The notes beneath the pieces were generated by a model. That model saw only the letters and a list, made by a program, of their open reading frames with translations. It was not told where the DNA came from and made no database searches. 64,000 nucleotides of DNA, taken from contig NZ_CAJSLV010000052.1 in NCBI RefSeq assembly GCF_907177275.1, forward strand, positions 1-64,000, given 5' to 3'. This document shows, piece by piece, positions 48,127 through 56,142 of the stretch; position 1 is the stretch's first letter; each line of letters starts with the position of its first letter. The position numbers were made by a program, and so were the translations under genes. The DNA comes from Actinacidiphila cocklensis. GTDB taxonomy: Bacteria; Actinomycetota; Actinomycetes; Streptomycetales; Streptomycetaceae.

Positions 48127-49620
48127 GTGCCGCTCAGCCGCAGAGACTTCGTCCACCGTTCGGCCGTCACCGGCGCGGGCATCGCCCTCGCCGGTGCCGT
48201 CGACGTCCTGGCCACCGCACCCGGCGCCCTCGCCGCGGGCGGCCCCGCGGGCCACGGTGACCACCACGACCCCGGCCACCAGCCCGAGTTGGGCTACGGG
48301 CCGCTGATCGCCGACCCGGCGGGCCTGCTCGCGCTGCCGGCCGGCTTCGCGTACCGGGTCGTCACCCGTACCGGCACGACGACGCTGGAGACCGGCGAGA
48401 CCACCCCGTCCAACCACGACGGCACCGCCGCCTTCGCGGGCGCGCGCGGTGCGACGCTGCTGGTCAACAACCACGAGATCGGCGGCCCGCTGACCGCCGC
48501 CGCGCACCCCGTGCCGCACGTCGCCGGCCTGGTCTACGACCCCGCCGCGGCCGGCGGCTGCACCGTCGTCGAGGTGCCGAAGCACTGGCGAGGTGACGAG
48601 GACGGCCGCGGCAAGGGCCACGCGGAGCCGGTCACCGAGTGGGTCGGCATCGCCGGTACCGCCACCAACTGCGCGGGTGGCGCGACCCCCTGGGGCACCT
48701 GGCTGACCTGCGAGGAGACCGAGGACAGGGCCGGCTCCAACGGCATGACCAAGGACCACGGCTACGTCTTCGAGGTCGACCCGCACGACCGGCACGCCAA
48801 CCGCGACCCCAAGCCGGTCAAGGCGCTGGGCCGCTACGCGCACGAGGCCGTCGTCGTCGACCCCAAGCGCGGCCACCTCTACCTCACCGAGGACGCGGCG
48901 GGCCCCAACGGCCTGCTCTACCGCTGGACCCCGCCGCACGGCTTCCACCACGGCCGCGGCCAGCTCGGCACGCTCGGCGACACCGACGGCGTGCTGCAGG
49001 CCTTCCGCTGCTTCGACTCCGGCGGCCGCCTCGTGGACGACCTGTCGCGCGCGACGAAGATCGGCACCCGCTACGGCGTCGACTGGGTCGACGTACCCGA
49101 CCGGGACGCGAAGACCACGTCGGTGCGCAAGCAGTTCAAGGACGGCGAGGTCACCAGGGCGCGCAAGCTGGAGGGCATGTGGTGGGCGGACGGCGGCACG
49201 TACGTCGTCTCGTCCTTCGCCCGCGCCGAGAGCCCGGTGCAGCACGACGGCGCCGTGTGGTTCTACGACCCGACCCGCCGCACCCTGACCCTGAAGGTGC
49301 TGCTCGGCGTCAACACCACGCCGGAGCAGGACGGTCCGTTCGACGGCCCCGACAACATCACCGTCTCGCCGTACGGCGGCCTGATCATCGCCGAGGACGG
49401 CGTCGGCGTGCAGCACCTGTTCGGGGCGCTGGACGACGGCCGCACCTACCCGCTGGCGCGCAACGAGCTGAACATCGGTACCGAGGAGGAGCCGGAGTAC
49501 AGCGAGTTCACCGGTGTGACCTTCTCGCCCGACGGCGACACGCTCTTCGCCAACATCCAGACGCCGGGCATCATGGTCGCCGTCACCGGCCCCTGGCGCC
49601 GGCAGAGCGCCCACCGCTGA
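48127..49620 (+). CDS. Tat-exported PhoX-like (DUF839) protein
   Basis: A 497-residue protein with a twin-arginine signal (LSRRDFVHRS, then a hydrophobic stretch and AxA). The body is a DUF839/PhoX-type beta-propeller: LLVNNHEIGGP, GGCTVVEVPKHW, TPWGTWLTCEETED, RYAHEAVVVDPKRGHLYLTEDA, TGVTFSPDGDTLFANIQTPG. PhoX enzymes are calcium/iron alkaline phosphatases; the TCEETE and NNHE acidic positions suit metal binding. The start is GTG 48127 with AAGGGAG upstream. The preceding PHO box supports a phosphate-starvation role. Confidence 0.82.
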   Translation: MPLSRRDFVHRSAVTGAGIALAGAVDVLATAPGALAAGGPAGHGDHHDPGHQPELGYGPLIADPAGLLALPAGFAYRVVTRTGTTTLETGETTPSNHDGTAAFAGARGATLLVNNHEIGGPLTAAAHPVPHVAGLVYDPAAAGGCTVVEVPKHWRGDEDGRGKGHAEPVTEWVGIAGTATNCAGGATPWGTWLTCEETEDRAGSNGMTKDHGYVFEVDPHDRHANRDPKPVKALGRYAHEAVVVDPKRGHLYLTEDAAGPNGLLYRWTPPHGFHHGRGQLGTLGDTDGVLQAFRCFDSGGRLVDDLSRATKIGTRYGVDWVDVPDRDAKTTSVRKQFKDGEVTRARKLEGMWWADGGTYVVSSFARAESPVQHDGAVWFYDPTRRTLTLKVLLGVNTTPEQDGPFDGPDNITVSPYGGLIIAEDGVGVQHLFGALDDGRTYPLARNELNIGTEEEPEYSEFTGVTFSPDGDTLFANIQTPGIMVAVTGPWRRQSAHR

Positions 49621-49627
49621 GCATGCG

Positions 49628-49676
49628 TGCGGCGGCCGCGCCCCCGGCGGAAGGTTCGGGGGGCGCGGCCGCCGCA
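49628..49676 (+). terminator. Perfect 18-bp stem-loop after the PhoX-like gene
   Basis: The arms 49628-49645 and 49659-49676 are exact complements with a 13-nt loop, followed by TCGTTT. It lies 7 nt after the stop codon. Confidence 0.75.
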
Positions 49677-49681
49677 TCGTT

Positions 49682-49834
49682 TCAGCAGCCGTTCAGGATC
49701 GAGCTGAGCGCCGACGTCTCCGCACTGTCCACGGTGAGCCCGCAGTAGTGCTTGACCTGCACCCAGGCGCGGGCGTGGGTGGACTGGTACGACGCGCGGG
49801 GCAGCCATTCGGCCGGATCGTCGTCGCCTTGCCC
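49682..49834 (-). pseudogene. C-terminal fragment of an HNH (DUF1524-type) secreted nuclease
   Basis: About 50 codons ending in a normal stop encode GDDDPAEWLPRASY, then AWVQVKHYCGLTVDSAE and SALSSILNGC. This matches the remembered C-terminus of secreted actinobacterial HNH/DUF1524 proteins (DP-EW-P, W-VK, GL-VDSAE). No upstream part of that family is found in frame; a terminator hairpin lies immediately upstream. It is probably a decayed gene remnant. Confidence 0.5.
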
Positions 49835-49844
49835 GACATGAGGG

Positions 49845-49875
49845 ACCGGCCAGTGCGGACGTGGCACTGGCCGGT
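49845..49875. terminator. Perfect 12-bp stem-loop after the secreted HNH gene
   Basis: ACCGGCCAGTGC pairs exactly with GCACTGGCCGGT around a 7-nt loop. A second inverted repeat, GTGACGCC/GGCGTCAC (49874-49896), abuts it on the gene side. Confidence 0.6.
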
Positions 49876-49916
49876 GACGCCCGGCGCCGGCGTCACCCGG
49901 CCGCGGTCCGTCGTTC

Positions 49917-50447
49917 TCAGCCGATGCCGGTGACCTGCAGTGCGGTGGTCCAGTTGTTCTTGATGGCGCTGCGGGCGGCGGACAGGGTGATGGTGCCGTT
50001 GCAGACCGCGTTCTTCAGCTTGGTCTCGGTGCCGTCCTTGGTGTAGGCGGTCTTGGTCCCGGAGTACGGCTCCGGCCAGAGGTTGCCCGGATCCCGGGGG
50101 GACCCGCCGAGCTCCAGGGGCACGAGGTGGTCTTCCTCGTAGGACGACATGCTGGTGTCGGCGTAGCCGTAGTCGATGATGCCCTGAGCCTTGAGCGGGT
50201 TGGTGTACGTCGTGGGCGGGCGCACGGTGGCGGTCCAGCCGGACACACAGATGGTGCTGTGGATGGTGGACTGCGTGACGGCGGAGTAGTAAACGCCAGG
50301 CGTGCAACTGGAGTCGGGCAGCGGCAGGTACGCGTGGGAGCAGGTGCTGGCGTGGGCGGTGCCGGCGCTGACGCCGACGATGAGACCGCTGACGGCGAGC
50401 GCGAGAACGGAGCCGCCGACGGCGGATATTCGGGTGATGGAGCGCAT
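49917..50447 (-). CDS. Secreted HNH-motif protein
   Basis: A 176-residue protein with a Sec signal peptide (basic MRSITR start, hydrophobic core to about residue 29, cleavage after AHA). Four cysteines can form disulfides. The core YEEDHLVPLELGGSPRDPGNLWPEP matches the His-Asn region of HNH endonucleases, so it may cut nucleic acid outside the cell, for nutrition, in competition, or for self-DNA turnover in development. ATG 50447 is chosen. A fragment of another HNH protein lies directly downstream. Confidence 0.72.
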   Translation of the reverse strand: MRSITRISAVGGSVLALAVSGLIVGVSAGTAHASTCSHAYLPLPDSSCTPGVYYSAVTQSTIHSTICVSGWTATVRPPTTYTNPLKAQGIIDYGYADTSMSSYEEDHLVPLELGGSPRDPGNLWPEPYSGTKTAYTKDGTETKLKNAVCNGTITLSAARSAIKNNWTTALQVTGIG

Positions 50448-50774
50448 AGGGGTCTCCCGGGAGGGTCGACCCGGCGGGGGTCACCGGAGTCGTGTCCATG
50501 ACACCCCATCGCGCGCTACGCGGGTAGATGGCAGACAGTGAATTCGTGGTAATCGAACGGTTTCTGACGTGTCAACACACTGTTCGAACCCATGCGGGCC
50601 GCGTACTGCCCTCTCGTAATGGGGCGGGCGGACCTGCGGGCGGTGGACGCGGCGATGGGGGTGGGCAGCGCGGCCTGTGCGGTGCCGCTGCCGGCCGGCC
50701 CGGCGGTGTCATCGAGCGGGCGGGCATGCGAACGGCCCGGCTCCGCAAGGGAGTCGGGCCGTCGTGCGATGGCC
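50448..50774. other. Intergenic region upstream of the HNH gene and downstream of terD
   Basis: 327 nt without a convincing gene. It contains an imperfect inverted repeat TCGAACGGT / ACTGTTCGA (50553-50561, 50579-50587) in a patch of lower GC, possibly an operator for the HNH gene, and the terD terminator at 50732-50762. Confidence 0.4.
50732..50762 (-). terminator. Stem-loop after the tandem TerD gene
   Basis: ACGGCCCGGCTCC pairs with GGAGTCGGGCCGT (one G-T wobble) around GCAAG, 12 nt beyond the minus-strand stop. Confidence 0.65.
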
Positions 50775-51983
50775 TCAGAGGGCCGCGGCCCCCGGCTTGA
50801 CCAGGGACTTGGCGGTGCGGGCGTCCACGAAGCTGCCCAGCGCCGTCATCTCCCACTCGCCGGAGAACTGCTTGATCAGCTTCGCCATGAGCACACCTGT
50901 GCGAGCCTCGCCGCCGGTGAGGTCGAAGCGCACCAACTCCTCGCCGGAGGCGGCGTCCAGCAGCCGGCAGTACGCCTTCGCCACCTTGTTGAACTTCTGC
51001 CCCGAGTAGGAGTTGACGGTGAACAGCAGCCCGGTGGCCTCCGGCGGCAGCCCGCCGAGGTGGACGGTGATCGACTCGTCGTCGCCCGAACCGTCGCCGG
51101 TGAGGTTGTCGCCGGAGTGCTGGATCGCGCCGTTCAGCACCGAGAGCCGGCCGAAGTAGCAGGTCTCGATGTGGTTGCGCTGCGGACCGTAGACGATCAC
51201 CGACGCGTCGAGGTCGATGTCCCGGCCGCCGAAGGCCGGCTCCCAGCCCAGGCCCATACGGACCGAGGACAGCAGCGGCTTGCCGCCCTTGACCAGCGAC
51301 ACCGTCTCGTTCTTGCGCAGGCTGACCCGGCCCTTGTCCAGGTTGATCCGGCCGGGCGCGGCCGGCGGGGCGGCGGGGGCGGGCGGCGCCGAGGGCGGCG
51401 GGGGCGGCAGATGCGAGGCGGCGGGGCCGGCCGGCGGGGCGGCCTGCGCCACGGGGGCGGGCGCCGCCGGGGCCGCGGCGGGCTCGTCGACATTCACCCC
51501 GAAGTCGGTGGCGATGCCCGCGAGCCCGTTGGCGTAGCCCTGCCCGACCGCGCGGACCTTCCAGGCGCCGCCCCTGCGGTACACCTCGACGACGACCAGC
51601 GCGGTCTCCGGGCCGAGCCCGGCCGGCGCGAAGGTGGCGATCACCGAGCCGTCGTCGGCGTTGCGCACGGTGGCCGTCGGCGTCGTCCCGGCGAAGGCGC
51701 CGCCGCCGTCGAGACTCGCCGTCACCACGATCTTCTCGATGCCGGCGGGCACCGCGACGGTGTCCACCGTGATGGCGTCCGGGCCGGAACCGCCGCCCGA
51801 GCGGTGGCTCACCCCCGGGCCGCCCTGCGGCTGGTTGTAGAAGACGAAGTCGTCGTCGGAGCGCACCTTGCCGTCGGCGGTGAGGAGCAGGCCCGAGACG
51901 TCGAGCCGCACCGGGGCGGCCACGTCGACGGCCACGCGGGGAACGGACAACGGCACATTCGAGCCAGGCGTCATTGCGGTCAT
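50775..51983 (-). CDS. Tandem TerD-domain protein
   Basis: A 402-residue protein with two TerD-like domains. The first (about residues 20-165) has DDDFVFYNQPQGGPGVSH and an Ala-rich Pro linker follows (about 170-215). The second, complete domain (about 216-400) has INLDKGRVSLRKNETVSL, MGLGWEP, DIDLDASVIVY and GDNLTGDGSGDDESITV, with the acidic residues that bind calcium. TerD proteins belong to the tellurite/phage/stress response and affect development in Streptomyces. ATG 51974 is an alternative start. It is not linked here to terC at 1.3 kb. Confidence 0.88.
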   Translation of the reverse strand: MTAMTPGSNVPLSVPRVAVDVAAPVRLDVSGLLLTADGKVRSDDDFVFYNQPQGGPGVSHRSGGGSGPDAITVDTVAVPAGIEKIVVTASLDGGGAFAGTTPTATVRNADDGSVIATFAPAGLGPETALVVVEVYRRGGAWKVRAVGQGYANGLAGIATDFGVNVDEPAAAPAAPAPVAQAAPPAGPAASHLPPPPPSAPPAPAAPPAAPGRINLDKGRVSLRKNETVSLVKGGKPLLSSVRMGLGWEPAFGGRDIDLDASVIVYGPQRNHIETCYFGRLSVLNGAIQHSGDNLTGDGSGDDESITVHLGGLPPEATGLLFTVNSYSGQKFNKVAKAYCRLLDAASGEELVRFDLTGGEARTGVLMAKLIKQFSGEWEMTALGSFVDARTAKSLVKPGAAAL

Positions 51984-52018
51984 GTCCGGCTAACGACCGA
52001 CTCCGCTTTGCGGTTCCA

Positions 52019-52726
52019 TTACCCGACCGCTCCCGCCCCCGGCACGGCCCGCACCTCAAGGCCGTCCGTCGACGCCGCGGGCAGCGCGAACGCCGAGGCG
52101 ACCTCCGGCGGGAGCGGGCGCAGGCCGAGCAGGCCGTGGACCGCGGCGGCGGTCAGCGCGTGCCACAGCCCCGCGTGCCGCAGCATCGCGTGGTCCCCGC
52201 CGGCCACCACGAAGCGGCACACCTGCGCGCCCGCCGCCCGCGCGCGTACCGCCGTCAGCAGTGACTCGCGCGGCGGCGTGATCCGGTCGCCGGTCGCGTG
52301 CACGAAGACCAGCCGGCCGCCGGCCAGCTGGTCGACCGGGTCCTGCGGCGGGCACCACGCGGCCAGGGCGACCACGCCCACCACGCCGGGCTCCCCCGCG
52401 ACACGCAGCGCGGCCCGCGCGCCCATCGAGTGCCCCACCAGGACGGTGGGCAGCCCGCCCGTGCGGTGCCGCAGTTCGGCCAGGGCCTCGGCGGCGTCCC
52501 GGGCGGGGTCGGCGCGGTCGCCGTTCCACCCGCGGTGGCGGTACCGCGCCTCCGCGAGGACCAGGCCGCCCGCCCTGCTGATCGCCCGGCCGAACGGCCG
52601 CATGCGCCTGGCCGGCGGGTTCAGCAGCGAAGGCCGCCGCATCCCCTTCTCGGTGCCGCCGTGCAGCACCAGCACGGCACCCTCGGCGCCGGGCGCCGCC
52701 TCCCGCATCACGATCCGGTGATCCAC
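52019..52726 (-). CDS. Alpha/beta hydrolase
   Basis: A 235-residue alpha/beta-hydrolase: VLHGGTEKGMRRP near the N-terminus for the oxyanion hole, nucleophile elbow GHSMGARAAL with the Ser, an Asp in FVHATGDRITPP and the catalytic His in VAGGDHAML. The triad is complete, so it should be active, perhaps dienelactone-hydrolase-like; the substrate is unknown. The start is GTG 52726. It follows the udh gene on the same strand with a 38-nt gap, so it could be in its transcript. Confidence 0.82.
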   Translation of the reverse strand: MDHRIVMREAAPGAEGAVLVLHGGTEKGMRRPSLLNPPARRMRPFGRAISRAGGLVLAEARYRHRGWNGDRADPARDAAEALAELRHRTGGLPTVLVGHSMGARAALRVAGEPGVVGVVALAAWCPPQDPVDQLAGGRLVFVHATGDRITPPRESLLTAVRARAAGAQVCRFVVAGGDHAMLRHAGLWHALTAAAVHGLLGLRPLPPEVASAFALPAASTDGLEVRAVPGAGAVG

Positions 52727-52764
52727 ACCCGTACGGTGTCACACCCCCGCCGCACCCGCAGCGA

Positions 52765-53574
52765 TCAGTGCGGCCACAGCGGCGGGGCGGTGCAGAAGGC
52801 GCCGCCCAGGTTGGCGTGGGCGGGGTCGTCGGGGTCGAGGTCGCCCTGGGCGGCGAGGACGGCGGGGGCGAAGGACTCGGAGTCGTCCTGGGGGTCGTAG
52901 CCCAGGGCGCGGGCGGGGTCGAGGTCCCACCACAGCCGCGTGTTCGCCGAGCTGCCGTAGACCACGGTGTGTCCCGCGACCTCGGCGGTGAGGGCCGCGT
53001 GCAGGAGCCGGGCGCCGTCGGCCGGGCTCATCCACACCGACAGCATCCGGACCGTCGTGGGCTCGGGGAAGCAGGACCCGATCCGGATCGACACCGTGTC
53101 GATGCCGTGCAGGTCGGCGTACAGCTGCGCCAGGTCCTCGCCGAAGCACTTGGACAGCCCGTAGAAGGTGTCGGGCCTGCGGGGCGTGTCGATCGGGATG
53201 AGCGGGTCGTCGCCCTGCGGGCGGGGGGTGAAGCCGACCGCGTGGTTGCTGGACGCGAAGACGACCCGCCGCACCCCTTCCTCGCGGGCCGCCTCGTAGA
53301 GGTTGTAGGTGCCCTCGATGTTGGCCCGCAGGATCTTGTCGAAGGTGGACTCCAGCGAGATGCCGGCCAGGTGGACGATCGCGTCCACCCCCCGTACGGC
53401 CTCCCGCAGCGCGTCGCGGTCGGCCAGGTCCGCGGTGATCGCCCCGGGCTCGCCCTCGATCGGCAGCATGTCCAGCAGCCGCAGCTCGTAGCCGTAGGAC
53501 GGCAGCAGCCCGCGCATCATGGTGCCGAGACCGCCGGCGGCGCCGGTGAGCAGGATGGTGCGGGGAGTGGGCAT
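52765..53574 (-). CDS. udh: NAD-dependent uronate dehydrogenase
   Basis: A 269-residue short-chain epimerase/dehydratase-type enzyme: LLTGAAGGLGTMMR for NAD, VHLAGISLESTFDKILRANIEGTYNLYEAA, FASSNHAVGFTPR, and the catalytic YGLSK. This pattern fits uronate dehydrogenase, which oxidises glucuronate or galacturonate to the aldarolactone. The 5-keto-4-deoxyglucarate dehydratase gene facing it, and the semialdehyde dehydrogenase further on, make the assignment stronger. A plain NAD-dependent epimerase is the alternative. Confidence 0.8.
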   Translation of the reverse strand: MPTPRTILLTGAAGGLGTMMRGLLPSYGYELRLLDMLPIEGEPGAITADLADRDALREAVRGVDAIVHLAGISLESTFDKILRANIEGTYNLYEAAREEGVRRVVFASSNHAVGFTPRPQGDDPLIPIDTPRRPDTFYGLSKCFGEDLAQLYADLHGIDTVSIRIGSCFPEPTTVRMLSVWMSPADGARLLHAALTAEVAGHTVVYGSSANTRLWWDLDPARALGYDPQDDSESFAPAVLAAQGDLDPDDPAHANLGGAFCTAPPLWPH

Positions 53575-53701
53575 CGGGAAGTCTCCTCGGTCTCACCGGC
53601 CCCAGGGGGCCACTGGCATGGCGTGCGCGGGCGGCCGCCGCCCGCCGCGGCGGACCGGCGGGGGCCGGGCGGGCACCGGGGCGAGTATATCCGTGGCCGA
53701 G

Positions 53702-53718
53702 GTTCAGGTATATGGACG
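53702..53718. promoter_or_regulatory. IclR-type operator candidate 1 (udh side)
   Basis: GTTC-AGGTATAT-GGACG matches the perfect site at 59.6 kb at GTTC, in the AT-rich centre and at ACG. It lies about 130 nt upstream of udh. Confidence 0.45.
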
Positions 53719-53760
53719 AGCGCCACCCTTTGTGTCCACGTCCGGCCACCGCTCGTCGGC

Positions 53761-53813
53761 TTGACCCGTCTGCGGGTGCTCGCCTAGCGTGTCAGCGTTC
53801 ATGAATATAGACG
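53761..53813 (+). promoter_or_regulatory. kdgD promoter with operator candidate 2 at +1
   Basis: TTGACC (53761-53766), 18 nt, TAGCGT (53785-53790) forms a good vegetative promoter. GTTC-ATGAATAT-AGACG (53797-53813) begins at the expected transcription start and resembles the sites at 53702 and 59597. Binding of the IclR repressor here would block kdgD. Confidence 0.5.
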
Positions 53814-53856
53814 TGAATCATATGCGCGCACGGACCGGACCTTCAGGGGGAACCCG

Positions 53857-54789
53857 ATGACCTCACCCTCACTAGCCGAGCGGCTCGACGGCCTGCTGTT
53901 CTTCCCCGTGACGGCCTTCGGCCCGGACGGCGGTCTCGACCTCGACGCCTTCCGCGCCCACGTGCGCGCGGGGGTGGACGCCGGCGCGGCGGCCGTCTTC
54001 GCCTGCTGCGGCACCGGCGAGTTCCACGCCCTGACACCCGAGGAGTTCGGCGGGTGCGTGGCCGCGGCGGTCGAGGAGACCGCGGGCCGGGTGCCGGTCG
54101 TCGCGGGCGCCGGCTACGGCACCGCCCTCGCCGTCGAGTACGCAGGGATCGCCGAACGGGCCGGCGCCGACGGGCTGCTGGCGATGCCGCCGTACCTGGT
54201 GGTCCCCGACCAGGAGGGCCTGCTGCGGCACTACACCGCGCTCGCGGCCGGCACCGGGCTCGACGTCATCGTCTACCAGCGCGACAACGCCGTCTTCACG
54301 CCCGCCACCGTCGTCGAACTCGCCAAGGTGCGCAACATCATCGGCCTCAAGGACGGTTACGGCGACCTGGACCTGATGCAGCGCATCATCAGCGCGGTCC
54401 GCACCGAGCTGCCCGGCGACGGCTTCCTCTACTTCAACGGCCTGCCCACCGCCGAGATGACCGGGCTCGCCTACCGCGGACTGGGCGTCACCCTCTACTC
54501 CTCGGCCGTCTTCGCCTTCTCGCCGGAGATCGCCCTCGCCTTCCACCGGGCGCTGACCACCGGTGACGACGCGCTTGTCGACCGGCTCGTCGACGGCTTC
54601 TACCGCCCGCTGGTCGACCTGCGCAACCAGGGCCGCGGTTACGCCGTCTCGCTGGTGAAGGCCGCGGTGCGGCTGCGCGGACTGGACGTCGGCGAGGTCA
54701 GGCCGCCGCTTTCCGAGCCGTCGCCCGCGCACATCAAGGAACTGGCCGAACTCATCGAGCGCGGGCACGCGTTGCTGGGAGAGCGCTGA
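53857..54789 (+). CDS. kdgD: 5-dehydro-4-deoxyglucarate dehydratase
   Basis: A 310-residue member of the DHDPS aldolase superfamily, KdgD branch: FFPVTAFGPDGGLDLDAF, VFACCGTGEFHALTPEEF, VIVYQRDNAVF with the catalytic Tyr, and NIIGLKDGYGDLD with the Schiff-base Lys. It decarboxylates and dehydrates 5-keto-4-deoxyglucarate to alpha-ketoglutarate semialdehyde. Start ATG 53857 with GGGGGAA. The next gene follows after 1 nt. The aldehyde dehydrogenase at 59.7 kb would complete the route. Confidence 0.92.
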   Translation: MTSPSLAERLDGLLFFPVTAFGPDGGLDLDAFRAHVRAGVDAGAAAVFACCGTGEFHALTPEEFGGCVAAAVEETAGRVPVVAGAGYGTALAVEYAGIAERAGADGLLAMPPYLVVPDQEGLLRHYTALAAGTGLDVIVYQRDNAVFTPATVVELAKVRNIIGLKDGYGDLDLMQRIISAVRTELPGDGFLYFNGLPTAEMTGLAYRGLGVTLYSSAVFAFSPEIALAFHRALTTGDDALVDRLVDGFYRPLVDLRNQGRGYAVSLVKAAVRLRGLDVGEVRPPLSEPSPAHIKELAELIERGHALLGER

Positions 54790-54790
54790 C

Positions 54791-55984
54791 ATGCGGGCCT
54801 CCGCCTTCGTCTACCCCTGGGACGTCATCGGCGACCCGGCCGCCGCCGGCCGTGTCGCCGCCCTCGGCGTGCAGCAGGTCACGCTGGCCGCCGCCTACCA
54901 CTCCACCCGGGCGCTCACCCCGCGCCACCCCAGGCACCGGGTGGTCACCGCCGAGTACGCCGCCGTGCTCTACCCGCCGGACGAGAAGCGCTGGCAGGGA
55001 CGGGAGTTGCGGCCGCATCCGGCCGGGCCGTGGGCCGTGGCCGACGACCCCTGGGACACCGCGGCGGCCGCGCTGCGCGCCGCCGGGCTCGACGTGCACA
55101 CCTGGGTGGTCCTCGCCCACAACTCCCGGCTGGGCGCCGAGCACCCGGACACCAATGTCGTCAACGCCTACGGCGACCGCTACCCGTGGGCGCCCTGCAT
55201 CGCCCAGCCGGCCGTCCGCGAGTACCTCCTGGACCTCGCCGCCGAGGCCGCCGCGCGACCCGGCGCGGCCGGCACCGAGCTGGAGTCGCTCGGCTGGTAC
55301 GGGCTGGGCCACTTGCACGCGCACGACAAGATCGGCGGGGTGCCGCTCGGCGACGCCGCCCACTACCTGATGTCGCTGTGCTTCTGCCCGCACTGCAGGG
55401 ACGGCTACGCCGGGCTCGGCGCCGACCCCGAGGAGCTGGCCGCCGCGGTCCGCACCGCGATGGCGCCGGTGTGGGCGGACGGCGGCAGCGACGCGGCGGG
55501 GCCTGCCGGCATCGAGCGGCTGCTCGGCGCCCGCTTCGCCGCCCTGACGCTGGACTGGCGTCTGCGGACGGCCGGTTCGCTCCAGGAGCAGGCCGTCGCG
55601 GGCGTCCGCGCGGCCGCGGGACCCGGCTTCCAGGTGCTGATGCACGCCGACCCGGCGGCGTACCGCTGCGGGGCCAACGCCGGTGTGCAGGCCGCCGGAA
55701 TCCTCGCCCACGTCGACGGCCTGGTGCTGCCCTGCCCGGGCGGGCCGGCCGGTGCCGCGGGCCGCGAGGCGGTGCTCGCCCCGGTCGCCGCGCACGCGGC
55801 AGCCCAGACGGTGGTGGCCGCCAACTTCAACGTGGTGACCGGCATGGGCGGCAGCCCCGGCACCCTGGCCGCGGACGCCGCGCACGCCGCCGAGCTGGGC
55901 GCCACCCAACTGCGGCTCTACCACGCGGGACTTGCCGCGGACGCCGACCTGGCGGCCGTCCGCGCGGCACTGCCCACCGGTTGA
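54791..55984 (+). CDS. Unrecognised barrel-like protein of the uronate locus
   Basis: A 397-residue cytoplasmic protein with no named family. The pattern of strand/helix alternation and YPWDVIGDP, VTLAAAYHSTRAL, HTWVVLAHNSRLG and ELESLGWYGLGHLHAHDKIG suggests a TIM barrel like glycosidase-type enzymes, with conserved acidic, Trp and His residues in the strand ends. CFCPHCRDGY could bind a metal or form a structural knuckle. It is co-transcribed with kdgD (1 nt apart), so it probably acts on a uronoside or sugar acid. The function is open. Confidence 0.7.
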   Translation: MRASAFVYPWDVIGDPAAAGRVAALGVQQVTLAAAYHSTRALTPRHPRHRVVTAEYAAVLYPPDEKRWQGRELRPHPAGPWAVADDPWDTAAAALRAAGLDVHTWVVLAHNSRLGAEHPDTNVVNAYGDRYPWAPCIAQPAVREYLLDLAAEAAARPGAAGTELESLGWYGLGHLHAHDKIGGVPLGDAAHYLMSLCFCPHCRDGYAGLGADPEELAAAVRTAMAPVWADGGSDAAGPAGIERLLGARFAALTLDWRLRTAGSLQEQAVAGVRAAAGPGFQVLMHADPAAYRCGANAGVQAAGILAHVDGLVLPCPGGPAGAAGREAVLAPVAAHAAAQTVVAANFNVVTGMGGSPGTLAADAAHAAELGATQLRLYHAGLAADADLAAVRAALPTG

Positions 55985-56142
55985 CCGGAGCGCGGCGATC
56001 ATGGGGGTACCGCCGCGCCCCGGAGCATCACCGGTCGGTGAGGCAGGAGGGTGGTGCATTCCCAAGTCGCCGCCGGGGCATGGGAGGTTGCCGCGTCCGC
56101 GGAATTATTTCCGGGAGATTTCCCGGCGCCGACGCCTGCGGT

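Noticed and set aside
50528-50800. A 90-codon plus-strand frame between the HNH and terD genes
   Set aside because: It runs through the terD terminator into the 3' end of terD, has Gly/Arg-rich random-like sequence and no RBS.
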